Shown here piece after piece: positions 1-6,695 of a DNA stretch of 6,878 nt. The stretch is from an uncultured Pedobacter sp. (GTDB lineage Bacteria; Bacteroidota; Bacteroidia; Sphingobacteriales; Sphingobacteriaceae): assembly GCA_938008555.1 (NCBI GenBank), contig CALLKE010000063.1, forward strand, positions 1-6,878. Reading direction: 5' to 3'. The translations under genes and the position numbers were made by a program. How positions within the stretch are numbered: the stretch's first letter is position 1; each line of letters starts with the position of its first letter. Below the pieces are notes generated by a model, which saw only the letters and a program-made list of their open reading frames with translations, was not told the origin of the DNA and made no database searches.

Positions 1-4
1 AAAC

Positions 5-109
5 TTGTTATGAAACATAGAAATTTAAGAATATCCACTATTTAGAGACACTACCATATTTGTTATGCAGCACAGAAATTTAACACTATCTACTATTTAG
101 ACACACTAG
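5..109. repeat. Two imperfect direct repeats, 55-bp period
   Basis: Unit 1 (5-54) and unit 2 (60-109) align without gaps over 50 bases with 8 mismatches by eye, about 84% identity. Conserved blocks include TTGTTATG at the left, AGAAATTTAA in the middle and ACTATTTAGA at the right. The 5-bp spacer (55-59) is not shared. Unit 2 runs into a 10-bp palindrome, ACACTAGTGT (103-112). The pair lies just past the terminator that ends rpsA, in a stretch with no supported gene. More copies could lie beyond the left edge. There are no flanking target duplications or transposase in view, so nothing ties the repeat to a mobile element. The repeat itself is clear; its role is unknown. Confidence 0.7.
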
Positions 110-135
110 TGTTCATTCATTTGAGCGGATACTTA

Positions 136-181
136 TATCAAAAAAATAGGCTACCCAAAAGGATAGCCTATTTTTTTGATA
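136..181 (-). terminator. Rho-independent terminator of rpsA, probably bidirectional
   Basis: The arms 136-153 and 164-181 are perfectly complementary over 18 bp. After one C/A mismatch two more G-C pairs close an AAAA apex on the plus strand (UUUU on the minus strand). The stem has a GC-richer core (TAGGCTA) flanked by an A7 run on one side and a T7 run on the other, so each strand reads as a stem followed by U-rich sequence. The hairpin starts 22 bases after the rpsA stop codon, the expected place for the end of this minus-strand operon. The symmetry suggests it can also stop transcripts arriving from a gene left of the window on the plus strand. Confidence 0.9.
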
Positions 182-203
182 CTTAAACTTAGGATCGAGC
201 AGA

Positions 204-2159
204 TTATTCAGCCTTTGATTCTGTTTTTTTAGATTTCTTGGCTTTATCTTCGGCACCTTCCATTTTTTCTTTTAATTCGGCCAGCACACTAAGATCTCCT
301 AAAGTGGATTTCTCAACAGATTCCTTCACCTTTTTAACAGCATTGGCTGTAGCCTTTGCTTCTGTTTTTTTCTGGTTGTATTCTTCTTTTCGTTCTTCCA
401 ATTTAGCTTCTTCCCAAATACGAGCATGGGAAACAACAATTCGTTTTGAATCTTTGTTAAATTCAATGATTTTGAATGTGCTAGCTTCTTCAGCTTTCAA
501 TGACTTGCCATCTTCTTTAACCATGTGTTTGGTAGGTACGAAGCCTTCAACACCATATGGTAAAGCAACGACAGCACCTTTGTCAGTCACTTTTAGAACA
601 GTACCATCATGAATAGAATCCAAAGTGAATATCGTTTCGAAGGTATCCCAAGGATTTTCTTCTAACTGTTTATGGCCCAGACTTAATTTACGATTTGCTT
701 CATCAAGCTCTAAAACAACAACATCTAACGTTTCACCAATTTTTGTGAATTCGTTCGGATGGTTTATTTTTTTAGACCAAGACAAGTCTGAAATATGAAT
801 TAATCCATCAATTCCTTCCTCGATCTCAACAAATACGCCAAAGTTAGTCATGTTTTTAACAACAGCTTTATGGCGACTTCCAATAGGGTATCTCTCCGCA
901 ATATTTTTCCATGGATCTGGGGTCATTTGTTTAATACCCAGGCTCATTTTACGCTCAGCTCTATCAATGGTTAATACCTGAGCTTCAACCTCGTCACCTA
1001 TTTTCATAAATTCCTGAGGATTGCGTAAGTTCTGTGACCATGACATTTCTGAAACATGTATGAGGCCTTCGACGCCAGATGATATCTCTAAAAATGCTCC
1101 ATAATCAGCTACAGTAACGATTTTACCTTTTACTTTTGAACCAACTTCAATCGTTGGGTCTAAAGTATCCCAAGGATGCGGAGTTAGTTGTTTTAAACCT
1201 AATGCAATTCGTTTCTTTTCGTCATCAAAATCTAAAACGACTACATTGATTTTTTGATCAAGGCTTAATACTTCACGTGGATGATCTATTCTACCCCATG
1301 AAATATCTGTAATATGTAATAAACCATCTACCCCACCTAAATCTATAAAGATTCCGAAGTCAGTAATGTTTTTAACAGATCCTTCTAATACTTGCCCTTT
1401 TTCTAATTTGGCAACAATTTCTGTCTTTTGAGTCTCCAAATCATCTTCGATCAGTACACGATGTGATACGACTACATTTTTAAATTCATGATTGATTTTG
1501 ACAACCTTGAACTCCATCGTCTTGCCTACATACACATCGTAATCACGAATTGGCTTGATGTCTATCTGAGAGCCAGGAAGAAAAGCTTCAACCCCCATAA
1601 TGTCGACAATAAGACCACCTTTGGTACGGCTTTTTACGTAACCTGTGATAACGGTATCATTATCTAATGCGGAGTTGATTGTTTCCCATGATCTTTGTGT
1701 TTTTGCGCGTTTACGGGATAGAATTAATTGCCCATTTGCATCTTCTTGAGATTCGACAAAGACATCAACTGTGTCACCTATCTTGAGACTGGGAGTATCA
1801 CGAAATTCGGATAGTGATACCAAACCATCAGACTTAAAGCCGATGTTTAGAACAACGTCTTTGTTGTTGATTGAAACAACAACGCCAGGAATAATTTCCC
1901 CTTTGTTAACTGAATTGAATGTTCCAGAGTACATCTTTTCGAATTTTTCACGATCCGATTGGCTGTAATTTCCAAAACCTTTGTCATCCGCATCCCAGTC
2001 GAAATCACCGGAAGGGGTAATCATCGAGTTAGATTTAATTTCCTCGATGGATATTGAATCAGCTTCTGATTCAATGTTTTCTTTTTGTTTAACCGTTACG
2101 GTTTCTTCGCTTTGAAGTTTAGCTTTTAACTCCTTTTCAGCTTCTAGTTTTTTGGCCAT
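204..2159 (-). CDS. rpsA: 30S ribosomal protein S1
   Basis: This is ribosomal protein S1 (651 aa), which binds the 5' part of mRNAs on the small subunit and helps unfold and position them for initiation. Six S1 RNA-binding (OB-fold) repeats are visible at about residues 86-152, 167-235, 254-324, 338-411, 425-498 and 512-580. Repeats 3-5 are the most canonical, with 'FGIFIDL..GVDGLLHITDISW'-type cores each followed by a K/HKQL..(N/D/H)PW linker. Repeats 1, 2 and 6 are more divergent, as usual for the ribosome-docking and terminal repeats. An acidic, low-complexity leader of about 85 residues precedes repeat 1, and a Lys/Glu-rich tail (about 582-651) follows repeat 6. Both are longer than in E. 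coli S1 (557 aa). The ATG at 2159 is favoured because it opens the conserved MAKK start and follows an AAGGAG motif. cmk lies 84 bp upstream and the terminator 22 bp downstream. S1 controls its own translation in proteobacteria; the leader here may serve a similar end, which is inference. Confidence 0.97.
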   Translation of the reverse strand: MAKKLEAEKELKAKLQSEETVTVKQKENIESEADSISIEEIKSNSMITPSGDFDWDADDKGFGNYSQSDREKFEKMYSGTFNSVNKGEIIPGVVVSINNKDVVLNIGFKSDGLVSLSEFRDTPSLKIGDTVDVFVESQEDANGQLILSRKRAKTQRSWETINSALDNDTVITGYVKSRTKGGLIVDIMGVEAFLPGSQIDIKPIRDYDVYVGKTMEFKVVKINHEFKNVVVSHRVLIEDDLETQKTEIVAKLEKGQVLEGSVKNITDFGIFIDLGGVDGLLHITDISWGRIDHPREVLSLDQKINVVVLDFDDEKKRIALGLKQLTPHPWDTLDPTIEVGSKVKGKIVTVADYGAFLEISSGVEGLIHVSEMSWSQNLRNPQEFMKIGDEVEAQVLTIDRAERKMSLGIKQMTPDPWKNIAERYPIGSRHKAVVKNMTNFGVFVEIEEGIDGLIHISDLSWSKKINHPNEFTKIGETLDVVVLELDEANRKLSLGHKQLEENPWDTFETIFTLDSIHDGTVLKVTDKGAVVALPYGVEGFVPTKHMVKEDGKSLKAEEASTFKIIEFNKDSKRIVVSHARIWEEAKLEERKEEYNQKKTEAKATANAVKKVKESVEKSTLGDLSVLAELKEKMEGAEDKAKKSKKTESKAE

Positions 2160-2207
2160 TAATTCATATGTCTCCTTTTTCCGATAATTAATCGGATTGC
2201 AAAGGTA
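2160..2207 (-). promoter_or_regulatory. rpsA promoter -7 box and translation leader
   Basis: Reading toward rpsA, four elements follow one another. TACCTTTG (2207-2200) matches the Bacteroidota housekeeping -7 consensus TAnnTTTG, though I see no good TTTG -33 partner. Next is a 5-bp hairpin, CCGAT/ATCGG with a 5-nt loop (2195-2181), which would sit at the very 5' end of the transcript. Then comes AAGGAG (2177-2172), a strong Shine-Dalgarno, unusual in a phylum that mostly does without one. Last is ATG AAT TAA (2167-2160 and into 2159), a two-codon ORF whose stop overlaps the rpsA start as TAATG. The Shine-Dalgarno is 4 nt from the mini-ORF ATG and 12 nt from the rpsA ATG. The motifs are seen directly; their use as promoter and control leader is inferred. 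Confidence 0.6.
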
Positions 2208-2243
2208 TAAAATACATTTTTAATATAGAATATTTTGTTGTTT

Positions 2244-2939
2244 TTATTTCACCTCATGTACTTTACTTTTTAGAAAAGGATTTACTTGCTCCAAGGCAAA
2301 TTCAAGCTGCTCTTTTTGTGTGAGCATCGTATTATCTAGAATGATGGCATCTTTTGCACGGACGAGAGGACTTTCTTTTCGGGTGGTATCCAAAAAATCT
2401 CGATGTGCAATATTTTCAAAAATTTCTTCTAGCGATACATCTTCACTTTTTAGTTTGAGCTCTTTGTAGCGTCGTTCAGCACGAATTTTGGGATCAGCAG
2501 TCATGAAAATTTTAACCTGAGCTGAAGGAAAAACGGTTGTTCCAATATCACGACCATCCATTACAATGTTTTTGGATGCTCCCATACGCTGTTGCTGCTT
2601 AACCATTTCTACCCGAACCGCTTTGATTGCACTTATTTCACTTACCATTTCGGATACGGGCATCTGACGAATTTCTTCAGAAACTTCCTCATCGTTTAGG
2701 GTGATATGAGTTTGATAATCGCGTGAGTGAAAGTTGAGATGAATGTTATTTAATGCAAGCTTAACTGCGTCTTTGTTGGTAATATCAATCTTATTGCGGA
2801 GGAAATATAGCGTAACAGCTCTGTACATTGCACCACTATCCACATAAATTAGATGGAGTTTTTTGGCTAAGGCTTTGGCTAATGTACTTTTACCACAGGA
2901 GGAATAGCCGTCAATTGCTATTACGATGTTATCGCTCAT
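2244..2939 (-). CDS. cmk: Cytidylate kinase
   Basis: This is the (d)CMP kinase, which transfers phosphate from ATP to CMP or dCMP to make CDP/dCDP for nucleic acid and lipid precursor synthesis in the cytoplasm. It is 231 aa, normal for the bacterial family (E. coli 227). The P-loop is GYSSCGKS at residues 11-18. DSGAMYR (34-40) is the conserved nucleotide-site motif after helix 1. DGRDIGT (128-134) is the CMP-binding signature. A basic lid segment, RAERRYKEL, follows at about 163-171, and the SPLVRAKDA..LD block that contacts CMP is near the C-terminus. The inserted NMP-binding region (about 65-100) is present. The start codon has A at -3 and no clear Shine-Dalgarno, common in this phylum. 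It lies 56 bp after the barrel gene and 84 bp before rpsA; cmk next to rpsA is a widespread arrangement. All key motifs look intact. Confidence 0.96.
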   Translation of the reverse strand: MSDNIVIAIDGYSSCGKSTLAKALAKKLHLIYVDSGAMYRAVTLYFLRNKIDITNKDAVKLALNNIHLNFHSRDYQTHITLNDEEVSEEIRQMPVSEMVSEISAIKAVRVEMVKQQQRMGASKNIVMDGRDIGTTVFPSAQVKIFMTADPKIRAERRYKELKLKSEDVSLEEIFENIAHRDFLDTTRKESPLVRAKDAIILDNTMLTQKEQLEFALEQVNPFLKSKVHEVK

Positions 2940-2995
2940 TGTATTTAGTATTATATTTTGGGGTGTTGTAAATAGTAAACTTTTATACTTAAATC

Positions 2996-3958
2996 TTAGT
3001 TAAAACGGTAGTATATAGATCCGGATCCATATTGGTCTGGTTTAGCAATACTTTGGATTTCTTTTGATTTGAAAATCAATGAGAAGTTTAGTGTCCATCG
3101 GTTTTTTGCATAGAAAAAACCGACCTCTTGGCTAAAAACAAATGGTTTTATCCCAAAAACATATGGTCCTTTATCGCTTGAGAATAATCCACCTTGTATG
3201 GTGGCATCATAAGCACGATAGTGCACCATGGGCTTGGCATAAAAGAAAAATTCCTTGTTGGATAAATTGTCAATTTTGGGATGATTAGCAATTCGGCTAT
3301 TGGTGCTTGCCGAGTTAAATAGAGGGTTAGCTGCTCCCGTACGGAATAACAGACCTATACCCATACCTGTAAATGTATCTCCAATGTTAGCATATGAGGA
3401 TATTGTAAAGTCAAATGATTGAGATGTGGATCGAAATAAAAAATAATTGTATTCAATACGCGTATTCAATGCAAATTCATTGTTGATTTGGTATTGCCAT
3501 CCTTGAGGGGGATAAAATCCAAAGGTTTTGTGTATAAATGTTTGTGCTTCTTGGTCTAAAGAGGTTGGGCCAATGGTACCTATTTGAAGGGTTGTTTTAA
3601 GTGTGTTTTCTGAATTATAAAGCCATGTTAAACTGCCGCTCGCATATAAATAGCCTGCAAAAGGCCAATCGATATAAGATGGATCTGTGATAAATGCAGA
3701 TTGGGGGGTAAATATTTTTTGGCCGATTTCAACTTCCCATAATCGTTTATTTAATTTAGGTGAAAGAGATTGTTGATTTAGCGCACTACGAAAAGTGATA
3801 AACAAGCCATTCGTATAATATTTGTCTTGACCTATTCCCAAGTAAGCATCATTGTCACTCCGAAATCCAAGTTCATTTTTGTAGGACTTTGTTTGAGAAA
3901 GCCCCGAAAGAGCTGCTGAGCTTACTACAATTAAAACCAGTACAAATTTTGCCTTCAT
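2996..3958 (-). CDS. LpxR-like outer-membrane protein (DUF2219), putative lipid A deacylase
   Basis: A 320-aa predicted outer-membrane beta-barrel resembling the LpxR/DUF2219 family. LpxR of Salmonella is an outer-membrane enzyme that removes the 3'-acyloxyacyl group from lipid A. Residues 1-21 form a signal peptide (MKAK, hydrophobic core, cleavage probably near SGLS-QT). The mature N-terminus shows NELGFRSDND and DKYYTNG. N36, D37 and T49 match Salmonella LpxR Asn9, Asp10 and Thr34, and QTFIH (Q139, H143) matches Gln118 and the catalytic His122, as I recall those residues. The family's PQGW..Q motif follows (151-157). An equivalent of Glu128 is not evident: the aligned position looks like Tyr149. 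The rest is rich in alternating aromatic strands and ends YYRFN, close to the aromatic C-terminus of barrel proteins. Family placement is fairly sure; enzymatic activity and substrate are inferred. It sits 98 bp after lon and 56 bp before cmk. Confidence 0.8.
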   Translation of the reverse strand: MKAKFVLVLIVVSSAALSGLSQTKSYKNELGFRSDNDAYLGIGQDKYYTNGLFITFRSALNQQSLSPKLNKRLWEVEIGQKIFTPQSAFITDPSYIDWPFAGYLYASGSLTWLYNSENTLKTTLQIGTIGPTSLDQEAQTFIHKTFGFYPPQGWQYQINNEFALNTRIEYNYFLFRSTSQSFDFTISSYANIGDTFTGMGIGLLFRTGAANPLFNSASTNSRIANHPKIDNLSNKEFFFYAKPMVHYRAYDATIQGGLFSSDKGPYVFGIKPFVFSQEVGFFYAKNRWTLNFSLIFKSKEIQSIAKPDQYGSGSIYYRFN

Positions 3959-3984
3959 CTTGGATGGAATAGATGGCTTGTTGA

Positions 3985-4012
3985 TTATGCCCTCTTCTCG
4001 AAGAGGGCATAA
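3985..4012 (-). promoter_or_regulatory. Perfect 12-bp hairpin in the lon-barrel gene gap
   Basis: TTATGCCCTCTT (3985-3996) and AAGAGGGCATAA (4001-4012) pair perfectly around a 4-nt loop, giving a GC-containing 12-bp stem in a 98-bp gap. On the minus strand the stem is followed by TCAACAAG rather than a U-run, so it is not a standard intrinsic terminator in the direction of the genes; on the plus strand AATAATTG follows, also not a U-tract. It ends 26 bp before the start of the LpxR-like gene. It could be a processing or stability element separating lon from the downstream genes, an attenuator, or a protein-binding palindrome. The structure is certain, the role open. Confidence 0.6.
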
Positions 4013-4056
4013 ATAATTGTGTGAATGAAATTGTTTTTACTGAATGCCGCAGTATT

Positions 4057-6543
4057 TTAATTTTCAGATTCAGGTTTCGCTAATCTAGATTCTCTTACTT
4101 TTAAATCTAACGGGTTTTTTACCTTCTGTTTGATTAAGGCAAAATCAATTACTTCTTTCATTTCTGAGACATAATGAAATTTGAGGTCTTTAATATAGGC
4201 TTCTTTAATTTCAAGAATATCTTTTTGATTGGACTTAGAGAGAATAATTTCGGTGATGTTGGCACGCTTTGCGGCTAATATTTTCTCTTGAATTCCACCC
4301 ACAGGAAGCACCTTGCCTCGTAAAGTAATTTCTCCTGTCATCGCTAAATGTGGTTTTACTTTACGCTGTGTGAAGGCTGATATGAGTGCAGTAAGCATGG
4401 TTATACCGGCTGATGGTCCATCTTTTGGAACCGCCCCAGCAGGAACATGTAAGTGAACATCCCATTGGTCAAACAGTCGATAATCGATATCGAAATTAGA
4501 TGCATGAGCACGTAAATAAGCCATGGCAATACTCGCTGATTCCTTCATCACATCGCCTAAATTTCCAGTGATGGTTAGTTTTCCTTTACCCGGACTTAAA
4601 CTCGTTTCGATGAATAAAATGTCACCACCTACTGAGGTCCAAGCTAAACCTGTCACTACTCCTGCTACTTCATTTCCTTCATATAAATCTTTATCAAATA
4701 ATGGAGGACCTAATATTTTTTCTACCTCTGCTTTATCGAGTGTTGTAGTGTAAGGCTCTTCCATCGCTATTTTAGTGGCAACGCCTCGTACGAGTGATCC
4801 AATTTTTTTCTCTAGGCCTCTGACTCCCGACTCACGTGTATAATCTTCAATTACCTTTTCAATGGTTGGACTTTTGAGCAAGATGTCTTTGGGTTTTAAG
4901 CCATGTTGTTCACGTTGTTTGGGTAATAAATATTGCTTGGCAATTTCAATTTTCTCCTCGATGGTGTAGCCGTTCACTTCGATGATCTCCATGCGATCGA
5001 GTAAAGCAGGGTGGACGGTGCTTAATGAATTGGCTGTTGCAATAAACATAACGTGAGACAGATCGTAGTCCATCTCTACATAATGATCATAGAACGCGTG
5101 ATTTTGTTCAGGGTCTAATACCTCAAGTAAGGCAGAAGATGGATCTCCTCTAAAGTCATTTCCGACTTTATCAATTTCATCTAAAATAAAAACAGGATTT
5201 GATGCTCCAGCTTTTTTGATAGATTGGATGATACGACCAGGCATAGCACCGATATATGTTTTTCGATGCCCGCGAATTTCGGCTTCGTCGCGGATACCAC
5301 CTAAGGCCATACGCACATATTTTCTGCCTAATGCAGTGGCTATTGATTTTCCGAGCGATGTCTTGCCAACTCCGGGAGGACCAACAAGACATAATATAGG
5401 GGCTTTCATATCTTGCTTCAATTTGAGTACTGCCAGATATTCAATAATGCGTTTTTTAACCTTATCTAACCCATAATGATCTTTGTCGAGATTACGTTGG
5501 GCTTTCTTTAGATTAAAATCATCTTTTGTTAGTTCATTCCATGGCAAATCCAGCAATAGCTCTAGGTAGTTGAGTTGGACAGAATAGTCAGCCGCCACGG
5601 GATTCATTCGTACTAATTTGTCCAGTTCCTTTTTAAAATGATCATAAATTTCTTTCGACCATTGTTTTTTGGAGGCACGCTGACGTAAGTTGTCAATTTC
5701 TAGATCAGGAGTATTGCCACCGAGTTCTTCTTGTATTGTTTTGAGTTGCTGATTTAAGAAGTAATCACGTTGTTGTTTATCTAAATCAACTCGAACTTTA
5801 GACTGAATTTGATTTTTAAGTTCTTGCATTTGAAGCTCCACTGTCAGGTGCTCCATGACCATCTTAGCACGATCTCGTAAATTCGCTACTTCCAACATTT
5901 TTTGCTTTGACGAAACGTCTGCATTCATATTGGATGAAATAAAGTTGATCAGAAAAGAAGGGCTCTCAATATTTTTGATGGCTGTAGCGGCTTCACTCGG
6001 GATATTGGGCGAAAGCTGAATAATCTGTATCGCCATATCTTTAATGGCAGCCATGATTGCTTTGAACTCCTTATCTTCTTTGGGCCGAACTTCCTCAAAT
6101 TTTTGGATAGTGGCTTTGATATAAGGATCACTTTGTACTTCTTTATCTAGCTTAAAACGTTGTTTTCCTTGAATGATAATAGTGGTATTACCATCAGGCA
6201 TCTGCAGTATTTTGATGATCAGGGCAACGGTTCCAACTTGATTTAGCTGATCAAAGCTTGGGTCTTCAATAGCAACATCCTTTTGGGATACAACGCCAAT
6301 AATGCGAGTGTTTCGGTAAGCTTCTTTAATCAGATTGATAGATTTATCTCTACCAACCGTGATGGGAATCACAACTCCCGGAAAGAGAACGGTGTTGCGT
6401 AAGGGCAGTATAGGAAGTACCTCTGGAGTTTGTTCATTGTTCATTTCCTCTTCATCTTCTTGAGACATTAGGGGAAAGAATTCAGTATCCTCATTTATCA
6501 GGGGTAACGCTTGGGTAAAATCAAACGTGTCGTAATTATTCAT
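4057..6543 (-). CDS. lon: ATP-dependent protease La (Lon)
   Basis: Lon (828 aa) is a cytoplasmic hexameric AAA+ serine protease that unfolds and degrades damaged proteins and selected regulators. An acidic extension of about 40 residues (rich in D/E and N) precedes the LON substrate-binding domain, which opens at VLPILPLRN (42-50); E. coli Lon lacks most of this extension. A helical linker runs to about 340. The ATPase has Walker A GPPGVGKT (388-395) and Walker B FILDEID with D455/E456. The Walker Lys to Asp distance of 61 residues equals that in E. coli (K362-D423). The protease domain carries the catalytic Ser711 in PKDGPSAGI and Lys754 in GGIQEK, 43 residues apart as in E. coli (S679/K722). 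Everything needed for activity is present. Met26 or Met34 could be alternative starts; the ATG at 6543 is kept because the extension is typical of Bacteroidota Lon. No Shine-Dalgarno is seen. A sigma-54-type element lies 80 bp upstream. Confidence 0.97.
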   Translation of the reverse strand: MNNYDTFDFTQALPLINEDTEFFPLMSQEDEEEMNNEQTPEVLPILPLRNTVLFPGVVIPITVGRDKSINLIKEAYRNTRIIGVVSQKDVAIEDPSFDQLNQVGTVALIIKILQMPDGNTTIIIQGKQRFKLDKEVQSDPYIKATIQKFEEVRPKEDKEFKAIMAAIKDMAIQIIQLSPNIPSEAATAIKNIESPSFLINFISSNMNADVSSKQKMLEVANLRDRAKMVMEHLTVELQMQELKNQIQSKVRVDLDKQQRDYFLNQQLKTIQEELGGNTPDLEIDNLRQRASKKQWSKEIYDHFKKELDKLVRMNPVAADYSVQLNYLELLLDLPWNELTKDDFNLKKAQRNLDKDHYGLDKVKKRIIEYLAVLKLKQDMKAPILCLVGPPGVGKTSLGKSIATALGRKYVRMALGGIRDEAEIRGHRKTYIGAMPGRIIQSIKKAGASNPVFILDEIDKVGNDFRGDPSSALLEVLDPEQNHAFYDHYVEMDYDLSHVMFIATANSLSTVHPALLDRMEIIEVNGYTIEEKIEIAKQYLLPKQREQHGLKPKDILLKSPTIEKVIEDYTRESGVRGLEKKIGSLVRGVATKIAMEEPYTTTLDKAEVEKILGPPLFDKDLYEGNEVAGVVTGLAWTSVGGDILFIETSLSPGKGKLTITGNLGDVMKESASIAMAYLRAHASNFDIDYRLFDQWDVHLHVPAGAVPKDGPSAGITMLTALISAFTQRKVKPHLAMTGEITLRGKVLPVGGIQEKILAAKRANITEIILSKSNQKDILEIKEAYIKDLKFHYVSEMKEVIDFALIKQKVKNPLDLKVRESRLAKPESEN

Positions 6544-6595
6544 GTGTGGCTTTTTTATAAGAAAACGTCATTGTGACAGTGAACTGGTTTTGTTG

Positions 6596-6607
6596 CGATA
6601 ATTATCG
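6596..6607. promoter_or_regulatory. 12-bp palindrome near the predicted lon transcript start
   Basis: CGATAATTATCG reads the same on both strands. It covers about +5 to +16 relative to the start predicted from the sigma-54-type element and lies 53 bp before the lon ATG. As DNA it could be an operator; as RNA it could fold as CGAU-AAUU-AUCG. A related sequence, CCGAT-AATTA-ATCGG, occupies the same relative position in the rpsA leader (2181-2195). The palindrome is exact; the function is inferred. Confidence 0.45.
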
Positions 6608-6622
6608 TCTAACTTTCAACTT

Positions 6623-6639
6623 TGCAAGGCCTGTGCCAA
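6623..6639 (-). promoter_or_regulatory. Sigma-54 (-24/-12) type promoter of lon
   Basis: On the minus strand the sequence reads TTGGCAC-AGGCC-TTGCA. It matches the sigma-54 consensus YTGGCACRN4TTGCW at every specified position, with the GG (-25/-24, 6637-6636) and GC (-13/-12, 6625-6624) dinucleotides at the exact required spacing. The predicted transcript start is near 6612, giving a leader of about 69 nt before the lon ATG. Such a match is very unlikely by chance in a window of this size. Sigma-54 (RpoN) with enhancer-binding proteins occurs in many Bacteroidota, but rpoN is not in this window, so use of the site is inferred. Confidence 0.7.
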
Positions 6640-6650
6640 TTGAGATAAAT

Positions 6651-6675
6651 AAAAAAAAACTGCAAAAAAGGCAGT
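6651..6675 (-). terminator. Weak hairpin with U-tract upstream of lon
   Basis: On the minus strand ACTGC (6675-6671) and GCAGT (6663-6659) form a 5-bp stem with a 7-nt loop, followed by eight T residues (6658-6651). This is the shape of an intrinsic terminator for a minus-strand transcript entering from the right, which would isolate lon from upstream transcription. The stem is short, so confidence is modest. It lies upstream of the predicted lon start and would not affect that transcript. Confidence 0.35.
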
Positions 6676-6678
6676 GCC

Positions 6679-6695
6679 AAAATACGTTGTATTTT
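6679..6695. promoter_or_regulatory. Inverted repeat about 75 bp upstream of the lon start
   Basis: AAAATAC-GTT-GTATTTT is a perfect 7-bp inverted repeat with a 3-bp spacer. Its centre lies about 75 bp upstream of the transcript start predicted from the sigma-54-type element, in the range where enhancer-binding activators may bind. It could equally be part of the local hairpin structure. AT-rich composition makes shorter repeats common here, so the role is tentative. Confidence 0.35.

Noticed and set aside
238..612. 124-codon plus-strand open frame opposite rpsA
   Set aside because: It is antisense to the S1 coding sequence, Ser/Phe-rich as expected from the complement of a Lys/Glu-rich gene, with no independent support.
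4038..4054. Hairpin TACTG/CAGTA just after the lon stop as a terminator
   Set aside because: The stem is only 5 bp and on the minus strand it is followed by A residues rather than a U-run.
5177..5476. Open frames on both strands inside lon (71 and 86 codons)
   Set aside because: They overlap the highly conserved ATPase domain of Lon in other frames and have no recognisable motif; shadows of the real gene.
6660..6681. Second sigma-54-like element, TTGGCAC ... TTTGCA, upstream of the first
   Set aside because: The spacer between TGGCAC and TTGC is 8 nt instead of 5, so the -24/-12 geometry is broken.
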